Assembly: GCF_000422985.1 (NCBI RefSeq)
Contig: NZ_AUHC01000017.1
Location: 1-33,948, forward strand
Direction of reading: 5' to 3'
Length of the DNA: 33,948 nt
From: Erythrobacter cryptus DSM 12079
Lineage (GTDB): Bacteria; Pseudomonadota; Alphaproteobacteria; Sphingomonadales; Sphingomonadaceae
Positions 7,176 to 16,606 of the stretch are shown in pieces. Both the position numbers and the translations under genes were made by a program. Position 1 is the first letter of the stretch; each line of letters begins with the position of its first letter. The notes beneath the pieces were generated by a model. That model had not been told where the DNA came from and ran no database searches. It was given only the letters and a program-made list of their open reading frames with translations.

Positions 7176-8444
7176 ATGCACCGATTGCTCGCGGCCGTGT
7201 TGGCCGCGATGGCTTGCGCGAGCGTCGCGCAGGCCCAAGAGCCGCCGCCAGCGGAAGCTGGCCAATCCTTCACACTAGACCAAGCGCTGGAATTGGCGGG
7301 CGCGGTCTCGCCGTCGCTGGAGGCCGCATCGGCCGACGTGCGGGCGGCAGAAGCCGGTCGCCGCGTGGCTGGTCTGCGCCCCAATCCAAGCGTCACCGTC
7401 GAAGCCGAAAATGTGGCCGGCTCCGGCCCCTATCGGGGCATCGACAGCGTGGAGGCGACGACTTCCCTCACGTTGCCGATCGAGCTTGGCGGCAAGCGAT
7501 CGGCGCGGATCGCCGTCGCCAATGCGCGCAGTGATCGAGCGGCTATCCAGGCGGCGATCGCGCAGGCTGATCTCCGGCTGTCGGTCGTCCGCGCCTATGC
7601 CGAAGCCGCCGCCGCAGAGAGGCGGCTTGTAACGGCGCGCGATCAAGTGCGTATCGCGACGGAGGCGCTGCGCGCCGCGCAGGTTCGCGTCCAGGCGGGC
7701 CGAGCCTCGCCGATCGAGGTCCAGCGCGCCGACGTGGCTCGCGTCAATGCCGAGACGGCCCTTGCCCGCGAAGAACGCGCCGTCGAGGTTGCGCGCTACA
7801 GCCTCTCACGGATTGTCGGGCAACCGATCACAGGGCCGCTCGATGCGGGCTGGTTCGGCCAGGTGCCGGCAGGCTATGGGCCGCTCCGTCCGATCGAGAG
7901 CGCCGGCACATTGGCGCTCGCTGCGGCCGACGCCGACCTCGCCATAGCCGACGCAGGGGTTCGGCTCGCCCGTTCGCAGCGTGTGCCCGATCTAACTGTT
8001 GGCGCCGGCGCCCGTCGGTTCGAGCAGACCAACGACACGGCGGCGATCTTCAGCCTGTCGATCCCGCTCCCGCTGTTCAACAATGGGCGCGCGGCGCTGT
8101 CACAGGCTTCGGCCGAACGGCAGCGGGCAGAGGCGCAACGCCGGGTCACCGCGCTCGACGTCGATCAGGCCATCGCCCGCGCACAAGCGGACGCTGCCAA
8201 TGCCGCGACCAGCGCCGCGACCGCGAGCGGTCCTGCGCTGGCGGCGGCCGAGGAAGCCGCCCGCATCGCCCGCATCGGCTACCGGGAAGGCAAGTTCGGC
8301 CAGCTCGACCTGCTCGACGCCGAACGCACGCTTGCCGAGACGCGCGCAGCCGCAATCGACGCGCTGCTCTCCTACCACATCGCCCAGGCGCAGCTCGAGC
8401 GGCTGACCGCACGCGCGCCGACTACCCAGGGGGAAAACCCATGA
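7176..8444 (+). CDS. czcC: CzcC-like outer membrane factor of a heavy-metal RND efflux system
   Basis: 422 residues, normal for the TolC/CzcC family. A signal peptide (MHRLLAAVLAAMACASVAQA) is followed by two long heptad-rich alpha-helical halves of the outer membrane efflux type, e.g. LDQALELAGAVSPSLEAASA and later LLDAERTLAETRAAAIDALL. The protein would form the trimeric channel through the outer membrane and periplasm. The start at 7176 is preceded by CAGGAG 9 bases upstream. Its stop overlaps the start of czcB (ATGA, 8441-8444). The substrate is inferred from the pump gene rather than from this protein. Confidence 0.92.
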   Translation: MHRLLAAVLAAMACASVAQAQEPPPAEAGQSFTLDQALELAGAVSPSLEAASADVRAAEAGRRVAGLRPNPSVTVEAENVAGSGPYRGIDSVEATTSLTLPIELGGKRSARIAVANARSDRAAIQAAIAQADLRLSVVRAYAEAAAAERRLVTARDQVRIATEALRAAQVRVQAGRASPIEVQRADVARVNAETALAREERAVEVARYSLSRIVGQPITGPLDAGWFGQVPAGYGPLRPIESAGTLALAAADADLAIADAGVRLARSQRVPDLTVGAGARRFEQTNDTAAIFSLSIPLPLFNNGRAALSQASAERQRAEAQRRVTALDVDQAIARAQADAANAATSAATASGPALAAAEEAARIARIGYREGKFGQLDLLDAERTLAETRAAAIDALLSYHIAQAQLERLTARAPTTQGENP

Positions 8445-9613
8445 AGACCCGTTTTGCAGCGGTCCTGCCGCTCACCCTCGCCGCCGCCCTCGCTGTCGCG
8501 GGATGCTCCGGCGGCGACCCCGCGCCGGAGAACGCCGATGCCGGGAACACCGCGCAAGCCGGCAAGGAAGGCGGTCACGCGGAAGAAGAAGGCGAGATCG
8601 AGTTGACGCCGCAGCAGATACGCGCGGCAGGCATCGAGCTGGTCCGTGCGGTGCGCAGCGGTGGTGGCGCGCTCACGCTGCCGGCGACGATCGAAGGCGA
8701 TCCGCAAGGCATGCAGGTGGTGTCGGCCACGATCGGCGGGCGCGTGGTGTCGCTCACCCGCAATCTCGGTCAATCGGTCGGCCGGGGGCAAACGCTCGCG
8801 GTGATCGAAAGCCGTGAGGCGGCGTCGCTTAACGCCGAGATCGAGGCAGCACGCGCCAGGCTCGGACTTGCTGAATCCAATCTTCGCCGCGAACAGCGCC
8901 TGTTCAACGAGCGCGTCTCGCCCGAGCAGGATCTGATCGCCGCACGAACGGCGGCGACCGAGGCGCGGATCGCGTTGCGCCTCGCGCAGCAGCAGGTCGC
9001 CGCGGCCGGTGGCCAAGGCGGCGCGCTCAACCGCGTCAGCATTGCATCGCCGCTGTCCGGCCAGGTGGTCGCGCGCAGCGTGACGCTCGGCCAGACGGTC
9101 GCGGCCGGCGCGGAGTTGTTCCGGGTCGCCGATCTTTCGCGCGTGGCGGTCACGCTCGCCCTCTCGCCGGCTGATGCCGGCAGGGTGCGGCCGGGATCGG
9201 ACATCGAGGTCGTCGCGGGGGAACGCAGGTCGGTGGCGAGGGTCGATTTTGTCTCGCCGATCCTCGACGAGGCGACGCGGCTCGTGACGGTGATCGCGGT
9301 GATCGACAACCGCTTGGGCCAATGGCGGGTCGGCGAGCCGGTGACCGCGTCGATCCGGCTGGCCGGCGGCGATGCCGGCGCCGGTTCGGTGCTGGTCCCG
9401 CAAAGCGCGGTGCAGACCGTCGAAGGCCGACAGATGGTGTTCGTGCGCACCGAGCACGGCTTCCGGGCAACCCCGGTCACGCTCGGCGCGCCCAGCGGCG
9501 ACAATGTGGCCGTGACCTCGGGCCTTCGCGGCGACGAACAGCTCGCCGGCGCCAACAGCTTCACCCTCAAGGCCGAACTCGGCAAGGGCGAAGCCGAGCA
9601 TGGAGGCCATTGA
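8441..9613 (+). CDS. czcB: CzcB-like periplasmic adaptor (membrane fusion) lipoprotein
   Basis: 390 residues. The N-terminus ends in a lipobox AVAGC with C22, so the protein is probably anchored to the inner membrane by lipid. A short acidic/His stretch (GGHAEEEGEIE) precedes the first beta domain. The family signature is seen in the coiled-coil hairpin (roughly residues 125-190) and in the lipoyl halves around VVSLTRNLGQSVGRGQTLAV and RVSIASPLSGQVVARSV. Beta-barrel and membrane-proximal domains follow. It bridges the CzcA pump and the CzcC channel. czcA starts 5 bases after its stop. Confidence 0.92.
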   Translation: MKTRFAAVLPLTLAAALAVAGCSGGDPAPENADAGNTAQAGKEGGHAEEEGEIELTPQQIRAAGIELVRAVRSGGGALTLPATIEGDPQGMQVVSATIGGRVVSLTRNLGQSVGRGQTLAVIESREAASLNAEIEAARARLGLAESNLRREQRLFNERVSPEQDLIAARTAATEARIALRLAQQQVAAAGGQGGALNRVSIASPLSGQVVARSVTLGQTVAAGAELFRVADLSRVAVTLALSPADAGRVRPGSDIEVVAGERRSVARVDFVSPILDEATRLVTVIAVIDNRLGQWRVGEPVTASIRLAGGDAGAGSVLVPQSAVQTVEGRQMVFVRTEHGFRATPVTLGAPSGDNVAVTSGLRGDEQLAGANSFTLKAELGKGEAEHGGH

Positions 9614-9618
9614 CCGCC

Positions 9619-12600
9619 ATGATCGACCGCATCGTCACATTCTCCGTCGAGCGCCGCTGGTTCATCCTGCTGCTGACGCTCATCGCCGCGGTGATCGGCG
9701 GCTGGGCCATCAGTCGCCTGCCGATCGACGCCGTTCCCGACATCACCAACAATCAGGTGCAGGTGAACATCACCGCGCCGGCGCTCTCGCCCGAGCTGGT
9801 CGAGAAGCAGGTCGCCTTCCCGATCGAGAACGCGCTCGCGGGCGTTCCCGGCCTTGAATACACGCGGTCGCTGAGCCGCAACGGCTTTGCGCAGGTCACG
9901 GCGGTCTTCTCGGATTCGACCGACATCTACTTCGCCCGCCAGCAGGTTGCCGAGCGGCTGCGGGTCGCCGAGGAAAGCCTGCCCGAGGGTGCGGTCCCGA
10001 CCATGGGGCCGATCGCGACCGGCCTCGGCGAAGTCTATATGTGGACGGTCCATCTCGAACATCGCCGGGAGGACCGGCACCGGCCCGGCGAGCCGGGCAT
10101 CCAGCCCGACGGCAGCTACATCACGCCCGAAGGCGAGCGGCTCGTCACCGAAGCCGACAAGGCGACCTATCTGCGCACCGTGCAGGACTGGATCGTCGCT
10201 CCGCTGCTCAGGAACACGCCCGGCCTCGCCGGCGTGGACTCGATCGGCGGCTATGTGAAGCAGTTCCAGGCCGTGCCGGACGTGCAGCGCCTCGCCGCCA
10301 TCGGCATGAACCTGTCCGACCTCGCCCGCGCGCTCGAAGAGAACAATGTCGGCGTGGGCGCCGGCGTCGTGAACCGCGGCGGCGAAGGTCTGGCAGTCCG
10401 ATCGGATGCACGCATCCGCAATGTCGGAGAGCTGGCGAGCACCGTGATCGCGACGCGCGAAGGCGTGCCGATCCGGCTTGATTCGGTGGCGCAGGTGCGC
10501 CTTGGCCAGGCGATCCGCTACGGCTCGGCGTCGGAGAATGGCGAGGAGGTCGTCGTCGGCACCGCGATCATGCGGATCGGCGAGAACAGCCGCACCGTCG
10601 CATCGGCAGTCGCCGAGCGGCTGAAAGAGATCAACGCCTCGCTTCCGACCGATGTCGTGGTGCAGCCGGTGCTCGACCGCACCGCGCTGGTCAATTCGAC
10701 CATCAAGACGGTCGCCAAGAATCTCACCGAAGGCGCGCTGCTCGTCATCGTCGTGTTGTTCGTGCTGCTCGGCAACTTCCGGGCCGCGCTGATAGCGGCG
10801 CTGGTGATCCCGATCACCATGCTGATGACCAGCTTTGGCATGCTGCGCGGCGGCGTCTCGGCCAACCTGATGAGCCTTGGCGCTCTGGACTTCGGCCTGA
10901 TCGTCGATGGCGCCGTCATCATTGTTGAAAATGCGCTCAGGCGCATCGCAGAGCGGCAGCATCACTATGGCCGCACGCTCAGCCTCGACGAGCGGCTGTC
11001 GGTCGTCGCGACGGCCGCGCGCGAGATGATCCGCCCGTCGGTGTTCGGGCAGGCGATCATCATCCTCGTCTATGTCCCGCTGCTGACGCTCACCGGCGTC
11101 GAGGGCAAGACGTTCACGCCGATGGCGCTCACCGTCATCATCGCGCTCGTCTGCGCCTTCGTCCTCTCACTCACTTTCGTGCCGGCGATGCTGGCGATCT
11201 GGCTGTCCAAGCCGGTGGAGGAGAAGGAAGGCCGCATCATGGCCTGGCTCAAGCGCAGATATGAGCCCGGATTGGACCGGGCCATGAAGCGCCCGAACAT
11301 GACGATGGGGATCGGCCTCGGCGCGTTTCTTGCCGCCATCCTGACCTTCTCCTTCCTCGGCCAGGAGTTCCTGCCCCAGCTCGATGAGGGCGATCTGACT
11401 GCGCAGGTGCTGCGCATCCCCGGCACATCGGTCGATCAGAGCCAGGCGATGCAATCGCGCATCGAACGGGAGATCGCGCGGCTGCCGGAGGTGCGATTCG
11501 TGTTCTCCAAGACGGGCACGGCGGAGCTGGCCTCCGATCCAATGCCGCCCAACATCTCCGACACCTTCATCATCATGAAGCCGCGCGACGAGTGGCCAGA
11601 CAGCAACCTCTCGAAAGCCGAGTTGGTGGCCAAGGTCGAGCGCGTGCTCGAAGGGCTGCCCGGCGGCGCGTTCGAGATCAGCCAGCCGATCCAGATGCGG
11701 TTCAACGAGCTGATCGCCGGCGTGCGGGGCGATGTCGCGGTCAAGGTGTTCGGCGACGATACCGAGGCGATGACCGCGACGGCAAACCGGATCGCGGCGA
11801 TCCTCAGGCAAACCCAAGGCGCGACCGATGTGCGCGTCGAGCAGACCGAGGGTCTGCCGATGCTCGACATCCGCCCACGCCGCGACATCATGTCGAGGCT
11901 CGGGATCACGGCGCGCACCGTGCAGGACACGGTGTCGGCGGCGATCGGCGGCCGCGACGCCGGCATGATCTTCGAGGGCGATCGTCGCTTCGCCGTCACG
12001 ATCCGGCTATCGGATGCGGCCCGAGCCGATCTCCAGACGCTGGGCCAGGTGCCGGTGCCGCTACCCGACGGCGGTTTCGTGCCGTTGCAAAGCGTTGCCG
12101 AGATCGGCGTCACGGACGGTCCCAACCAGATCAGCCGCGAGAACGGCAAGCGGCGTGTGGTCGTTCAGGCCAACGTGCGTGGGCGCGATGTCGCCAGCGT
12201 CGTGGCGGACGCGCAAGCTGCGATCGAAAGCCAGGTTCGGCTCCCCGCCGGGCAATATCTCGATTGGGGCGGCCAGTTCGAGAACCTCCAGTCGGCCAGC
12301 CAGAGGCTCATGCTGGTCGTGCCGGCCTGCTTCGCGCTCATCATCCTGCTGCTCTACGGCGCATTGGGTAGCGTGCGCGACGCGGCGATTGTCTTCACCG
12401 GCGTGCCGCTGGCGCTGGTCGGGGGTGTGCTAGCGCTCGCTTTGAGGGGCATGCCCTTCTCGATCTCGGCGGCGGTCGGGTTCATCGCCCTGTCCGGCAT
12501 CGCCGTGCTGAACGGCCTCGTCATGGTCTCGTCGATCCAGGACCTGATGGCGCGCGGCATGGACCGCGCCAGGGCCGCCCATGAAGGCGCGATGATGCGA

Positions 12601-12855
12601 TTGCGGCCGGTCGTCATGACGGCGCTGGTGGCGAGCCTCGGCTTCGTGCCGATGGCGATCGCCACCGGATCGGGCGCGGAGGTGCAGAAGCCGCTCGCCA
12701 CCGTGGTGATCGGCGGCCTGATCTCGGCGACCCTGCTCACGCTGTTCGTGCTGCCGACGCTCTACGCCCGCTATGGGCGCAGGGAAACGGATATCCCGGC
12801 ACGGGAGGAGCGGGACGACGCGCCACCTGCTGATCCGGTCGAGGCTCCGCTGTGA
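9619..12855 (+). CDS. czcA: CzcA-like heavy-metal RND efflux pump
   Basis: 1078 residues from an ATG at 9619 (MIDRIVTFSVERRWFILLL), the usual start and length; the open frame extends further upstream but only inside czcB. Twelve transmembrane helices with two large periplasmic loops are expected. The fourth helix carries DFGLIVDGAVIIVEN, with D424, D430 and E437 spaced exactly like the proton-relay residues D402, D408 and E415 of Cupriavidus CzcA. This pattern belongs to pumps for divalent cations (Zn, Co, Cd, Ni) rather than Cu/Ag. A hydrophilic stretch near residues 150-175 (HRREDRHRPGEPG) sits in the first periplasmic loop. It works as a proton antiporter with CzcB and CzcC. Confidence 0.95.
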   Translation: MIDRIVTFSVERRWFILLLTLIAAVIGGWAISRLPIDAVPDITNNQVQVNITAPALSPELVEKQVAFPIENALAGVPGLEYTRSLSRNGFAQVTAVFSDSTDIYFARQQVAERLRVAEESLPEGAVPTMGPIATGLGEVYMWTVHLEHRREDRHRPGEPGIQPDGSYITPEGERLVTEADKATYLRTVQDWIVAPLLRNTPGLAGVDSIGGYVKQFQAVPDVQRLAAIGMNLSDLARALEENNVGVGAGVVNRGGEGLAVRSDARIRNVGELASTVIATREGVPIRLDSVAQVRLGQAIRYGSASENGEEVVVGTAIMRIGENSRTVASAVAERLKEINASLPTDVVVQPVLDRTALVNSTIKTVAKNLTEGALLVIVVLFVLLGNFRAALIAALVIPITMLMTSFGMLRGGVSANLMSLGALDFGLIVDGAVIIVENALRRIAERQHHYGRTLSLDERLSVVATAAREMIRPSVFGQAIIILVYVPLLTLTGVEGKTFTPMALTVIIALVCAFVLSLTFVPAMLAIWLSKPVEEKEGRIMAWLKRRYEPGLDRAMKRPNMTMGIGLGAFLAAILTFSFLGQEFLPQLDEGDLTAQVLRIPGTSVDQSQAMQSRIEREIARLPEVRFVFSKTGTAELASDPMPPNISDTFIIMKPRDEWPDSNLSKAELVAKVERVLEGLPGGAFEISQPIQMRFNELIAGVRGDVAVKVFGDDTEAMTATANRIAAILRQTQGATDVRVEQTEGLPMLDIRPRRDIMSRLGITARTVQDTVSAAIGGRDAGMIFEGDRRFAVTIRLSDAARADLQTLGQVPVPLPDGGFVPLQSVAEIGVTDGPNQISRENGKRRVVVQANVRGRDVASVVADAQAAIESQVRLPAGQYLDWGGQFENLQSASQRLMLVVPACFALIILLLYGALGSVRDAAIVFTGVPLALVGGVLALALRGMPFSISAAVGFIALSGIAVLNGLVMVSSIQDLMARGMDRARAAHEGAMMRLRPVVMTALVASLGFVPMAIATGSGAEVQKPLATVVIGGLISATLLTLFVLPTLYARYGRRETDIPAREERDDAPPADPVEAPL

Positions 12856-12899
12856 GTCTCGACAATCATCGCACCCTTGTCTTCGCCGTCCGGGCTGAA

Positions 12900-12924
12900 C
12901 GGCGGGCGGCTATGCCGTCCGCCG
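12900..12924 (+). terminator. Hairpin between czcA and the next gene
   Basis: CGGCGGGCGGC (12900-12910) and GCCGTCCGCCG (12914-12924) form an 11-bp stem with one G-U pair and a TAT loop. No T-run follows, so it may be a partial terminator or an mRNA-stabilising structure that separates expression of czcCBA from the downstream metal genes. Confidence 0.4.
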
Positions 12925-12955
12925 CAAGGCCCACCAGCGAAGAGGGGCGCGGACC

Positions 12956-13456
12956 ATGAAGGAGATCACCGCTTTCGCCCTGACCATCACGCCGATCCGG
13001 GTTTGGACTTATATCGCCGATCTGGCCGCGTTCGCACTGTGGCATCCGACCTATCGCTTTCGCGGCGTCGCTACCCCACACGCCGAAGTCGGTTTGACCT
13101 TCGGCATGCTCAAGGGGGAGCTGCCGCTAAGCACCGAAGCGAGGATCGTCGCCTACGATCGAGCGCAGCGGTTCGCCTGGCGCATCGGCCTCGGCGGGGT
13201 GTTCACCCTGAGCGAGGAATATGCGCTCGAAGAGGCCGGCCCGCAGACACGAGTTCGCCATACGGTCACGATCGAAGGCGCGCTGAGTCCGCTCAGTTAT
13301 CTTGTGCGGCGACGCCTTCGCCGCTCCATGCGGACGCAAGATGCGGCGCTAGTGCGCTACCTCACCAGGGAGGTGCGCGGCAGCAGCTTCACCATCAATC
13401 GCCACCGCCGGCGCGCCCGCAAAGCCCAGCCCCCCCGAAAGGCTGCGAATGACTGA
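12956..13456 (+). CDS. SRPBCC-superfamily (START/polyketide cyclase-like) protein
   Basis: 166 residues. The layout fits the SRPBCC helix-grip fold: a first strand (KEITAFALTITPIRVWTYIA), the W-H-P motif (FALWHPTYRF), alternating strands such as RFAWRIGLGGVFTLSEEYAL, and a long C-terminal helix. The last 25 residues are a basic tail (RRRARKAQPPRKA). No ligand can be inferred. It lies between czcA and a CDF-like gene and overlaps the latter by 8 bases, so it belongs to the same metal-resistance operon, although this family has no general link to metals. Confidence 0.75.
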   Translation: MKEITAFALTITPIRVWTYIADLAAFALWHPTYRFRGVATPHAEVGLTFGMLKGELPLSTEARIVAYDRAQRFAWRIGLGGVFTLSEEYALEEAGPQTRVRHTVTIEGALSPLSYLVRRRLRRSMRTQDAALVRYLTREVRGSSFTINRHRRRARKAQPPRKAAND

Positions 13457-14057
13457 CCCTGCTTCCGCGGGCGCGCCCAGCGAGCGCCGCACGCTCTGGA
13501 TCGTGCTCGTCCTTAACGCCGGTATTGCAATCGCCTTCTTGGTCGCCGGAGTGACGGCCGACTCCAGCGCGCTGCTCGCCAATGGCCTCGACAATCTGTC
13601 GGACGCGGCAGTCTACGCGCTCAGCCTGGCCGCACTCGGCCGGGCCGCCAAGTGGAAGGTCGGGGCCGCAACTGTGTCGGGTGTCATGCTGCTGGTATTC
13701 GCCGGCGGCGTGCTGCTCGACGTGGGTCGGCGCTATCTCCAAGGGAGCGAGCCGATCGGCGTCACCATGATGTTGATGTCAGCCGTGGCTGCGGCCGTGA
13801 ACTATGCCTGCCTGAAGTTGCTTCAGCGGGTCCGCGAGCCCGACGTCAACCTACGTGCGGCGACGACATTCAGCTTCAACGACTTCATCTCGAACGGCGG
13901 CATTCTCGTCGCCGGCGCCCTGGTGTGGTGGTTGGGATCGAACTGGCCCGATCTGGTTGTGGGGTTCGCCACTGCCCTTATCGCCGTCAAGGGCGGCATC
14001 GAAATCCTGCGCGATGCACGGCGCGAAGCCCATGAAATCAAGGAGAAGGACGCATGA
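13449..14057 (+). CDS. CDF-like cation efflux membrane protein, short form
   Basis: 202 residues with about six hydrophobic segments, the cation-diffusion-facilitator layout. The second-helix metal motif is present as ALLANGLDNLSDAA, with two Asp four residues apart. In helix five the usual HxxxD is replaced by NDFISN (D...N). The cytoplasmic C-terminal ferredoxin-like domain of full-length CDF proteins (about 300 residues) is missing; the protein ends soon after the last helix with a charged tail (DARREAHEIKEKDA). It overlaps both neighbours (8 bases upstream, ATGA downstream). It probably moves divalent cations from cytoplasm to periplasm, where CzcCBA can take them; the specificity is unknown. 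Confidence 0.8.
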   Translation: MTDPASAGAPSERRTLWIVLVLNAGIAIAFLVAGVTADSSALLANGLDNLSDAAVYALSLAALGRAAKWKVGAATVSGVMLLVFAGGVLLDVGRRYLQGSEPIGVTMMLMSAVAAAVNYACLKLLQRVREPDVNLRAATTFSFNDFISNGGILVAGALVWWLGSNWPDLVVGFATALIAVKGGIEILRDARREAHEIKEKDA

Positions 14058-16585
14058 CCGAGACGTTTCGGCTCGATCTGCCGTTGTTGTTGCCCGAGAT
14101 CCCCGACGAGTCCGATGCGTGCATCGGCAGATTGACCGAGATGCTGGGAGCGCGGCCGGGAATCGGGACGGCGCATGTCGTTGCTGCTGCCGGCGGCGCG
14201 CCGGCACAGCTCTGCGTGCATTACGATCCCGACATCCTTTCGCTCGCGCGCATCCGCGAGATCGTCCGCGCCGCTGGGGCCGCGATCAGCGACCGCTATG
14301 GCCATATTCTTTGGGAGGTCGCCGGCATTGGTCATGCGCGCCGCGCACGCACGATCGCTGAAAGCCTCCGCGCGCTGACCGGCGTGATCGAGGCGGATGC
14401 CTCGGTCGCGGGCATGGTGCGGGTCGAATATGATCGCGAGCAGCTCTCCAGCGACGACATTCGCGCCGAGCTGACGAAGCTGGGCGCGGTCGCCCAACCT
14501 GCACCGAAGAAGGCCGGGGACCATCATGGTCATGATCATGCCCGCGATCGACCCGAGCCGGAGCACGCCCCCGGTGACGGCCACGACCATGCGCATGGCG
14601 GCGTTCTCGGTCCGAATACCGAACTGATCTTCGCGCTGGCCTGCGGCACCCTTCTGGCGATCGGGTTCGGCATCGAAAAGCTGGTCGCAGGTGCCCCGGA
14701 ATGGCTGCCGACGGCACTCTATATCGGCGCATACGGCTTCGGCGGCTTTTTCACGCTGCGCGAGGCGATCGACAACCTTCGCCTGAAGAAGTTCGAAATC
14801 GACACGCTGATGCTGGTCGCTGCCGCTGGCGCCGCCGCGCTCGGCGCGTTCGCCGAAGGCGCGCTGCTCCTGTTCCTGTTCAGCCTGGGCCACGCACTCG
14901 AACACTATGCGATGGGCCGCGCGAAGCGCGCGATTGAAGCGCTCGCCGAGCTGGCGCCACGGCGCGCCACGGTCCGTCGAGCGGACGGCGGCACGAGCGA
15001 GGTTCCGGTCGAAGACTTGAAAATCGGGGAGATCGTCGTTGTGAAACCCGATGAGCGGGTCGCGGCGGACGGCTTCGTCGTCAAGGGCACAACAGCCATC
15101 GACCAGGCTCCGGTGACGGGCGAAAGCATGCCCGTCGATAAGCGACCCGTCATGGATGACGCCGCCGCACGCGCCAACCCCGATCGGGTCGATGCGGCGC
15201 ATCGGGTGTTCGCCGGCACAATCAACGGCAGCGGCCTCATCGAGATCGAGGTGACGCGGCTGTCCACCGAAAGCACGCTCGCCAAGGTGGTTAAGCTCGT
15301 CAGCGAGGCGGAAACTCAGAAATCGCCGACGCAGCGGTTCACCGACAGGTTCGAGCGCGTCTTCGTGCCGGCCGTCCTGACGCTCGCTTTCGTCCTGCTG
15401 TTCGCATGGGTGGTCGTGGATGAACCGTTCCGCGACAGCTTCTATCGCGCGATGGCGGTGCTGGTCGCCGCGAGCCCCTGTGCACTCGCCATCGCTACGC
15501 CGAGCGCCGTCCTCTCAGGCGTCGCGCGAGCGGCGCGGGGCGGCGTGCTGATCAAAGGGGGCGCCCCGCTTGAGCTGCTTGGCTCGCTTGATGCGATCGC
15601 CTTCGACAAGACCGGCACGCTCACCAAAGGCAAGCCGCGCATCCAGCAGGTCATCACTGCCCCCGGCGTGTCCAAGGAGGACATGATGGCCGTCGCGGTG
15701 GCGGTCGAATCGCTGAGCGATCATCCACTTGCGCAGGCAATCGCGCGAGATGGGCGCGAGCATATCGGCGCGCGTCAAGTTCCCCACGCGGAGAACCTGA
15801 AGAGCCTCACAGGTCGCGGCGTCTCGGCCGTTGTCGATGGACGAGAAGTCCTCATCGGCAAGGCCGAGATGTTCGGCACCGACGGCATCGCGCCTCTCTC
15901 GCAGGACGTGCGCGACATCCTGTCGCCGCTCCGGGAGACCGGGCAGACGATCATGATCGTCCGCCACGGCGAGCGGGATCTCGGCGTCATCGGGTTGCTC
16001 GACACGCCACGACAGGGAGCGCGGGAAGCTCTCGAACGGCTGCGCGCAATCGGCATCCGGCGCATGATCATGATTTCCGGCGATCACCAGCTTGCCGCCG
16101 AAGCAATCGCCAAGGACGTAGGGCTCGACGAAGCCTGGGGCGATCTCCTGCCAGAGAACAAGGTCGACGCCATCAAGAAGCTGCGCGCCGATGCCAAGGT
16201 CGCGATGGTTGGCGACGGTGTGAACGACGCACCCGCTTTGGCGACGGCGACGGTAGGCATAGCGATGGGCGCCGCCGGATCGGACGTCGCGCTTGAGACA
16301 GCCGACGTCGCGCTCATGGCCGACGATCTATGGCATCTACCGTTCGCTGTCGGTCTGAGCCGCAGCACGCGGTCGATCATACGCCAGAATGTCTTCGTCA
16401 GCCTGGGCGTTGTCGCAATCCTCGTGCCAGCCACAATCTTCGGGCTTGGCATTGGACCAGCGGTGGCGATGCACGAAGGGTCGACCTTGTTGGTCGTCTT
16501 CAATGCTTTGCGACTGCTGGCTTATCGCGATCCCGCGCATAGAGTTACCCAGCCGTCCGCGCTCCCAGGCCGCGAAGCTCTGTAG
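14054..16585 (+). CDS. P1B-4-type heavy-metal-translocating P-type ATPase
   Basis: 843 residues. The P-type core is complete: TGES at 355-358, membrane motif SPC (S474-P475-C476), phosphorylation site DKTGT (D518) and hinge GDGVND (720-725). The SPC motif together with HEGST (H807) in a late helix marks the P1B-4 group, which exports Co, Zn, Fe or Cd, rather than the Cu (CPC) or CPC-type Zn/Cd/Pb groups. Unlike most P1B-4 pumps it has a long N-terminus: two ferredoxin-like repeats lacking the CxxC metal site (residues about 20-75 and 95-150), then a His-rich linker (about 156-182). It is coupled to the CDF-like gene by an ATGA overlap and closes the metal operon. Confidence 0.93.
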   Translation: MTETFRLDLPLLLPEIPDESDACIGRLTEMLGARPGIGTAHVVAAAGGAPAQLCVHYDPDILSLARIREIVRAAGAAISDRYGHILWEVAGIGHARRARTIAESLRALTGVIEADASVAGMVRVEYDREQLSSDDIRAELTKLGAVAQPAPKKAGDHHGHDHARDRPEPEHAPGDGHDHAHGGVLGPNTELIFALACGTLLAIGFGIEKLVAGAPEWLPTALYIGAYGFGGFFTLREAIDNLRLKKFEIDTLMLVAAAGAAALGAFAEGALLLFLFSLGHALEHYAMGRAKRAIEALAELAPRRATVRRADGGTSEVPVEDLKIGEIVVVKPDERVAADGFVVKGTTAIDQAPVTGESMPVDKRPVMDDAAARANPDRVDAAHRVFAGTINGSGLIEIEVTRLSTESTLAKVVKLVSEAETQKSPTQRFTDRFERVFVPAVLTLAFVLLFAWVVVDEPFRDSFYRAMAVLVAASPCALAIATPSAVLSGVARAARGGVLIKGGAPLELLGSLDAIAFDKTGTLTKGKPRIQQVITAPGVSKEDMMAVAVAVESLSDHPLAQAIARDGREHIGARQVPHAENLKSLTGRGVSAVVDGREVLIGKAEMFGTDGIAPLSQDVRDILSPLRETGQTIMIVRHGERDLGVIGLLDTPRQGAREALERLRAIGIRRMIMISGDHQLAAEAIAKDVGLDEAWGDLLPENKVDAIKKLRADAKVAMVGDGVNDAPALATATVGIAMGAAGSDVALETADVALMADDLWHLPFAVGLSRSTRSIIRQNVFVSLGVVAILVPATIFGLGIGPAVAMHEGSTLLVVFNALRLLAYRDPAHRVTQPSALPGREAL

Positions 16586-16606
16586 CGGTTGTGAGTCGCG
16601 CTCCCG

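Noticed and set aside
9322..9618. Upstream extension of the czcA reading frame
   Set aside because: It lies wholly inside czcB, and the translation is Arg-rich noise; the normal CzcA start MIDRIVTFSVERRW is at 9619.
8770..10965. Very long minus-strand open frame (731 codons) opposite czcB and czcA
   Set aside because: It has biased, Arg/Asp-rich composition and no recognisable domain. It lies opposite two well-conserved genes; such antisense frames are common in GC-rich DNA.
13823..15202. Long minus-strand open frame opposite the CDF-like and ATPase genes
   Set aside because: Same reason: shadow of conserved coding sequence, with no start context or domain.
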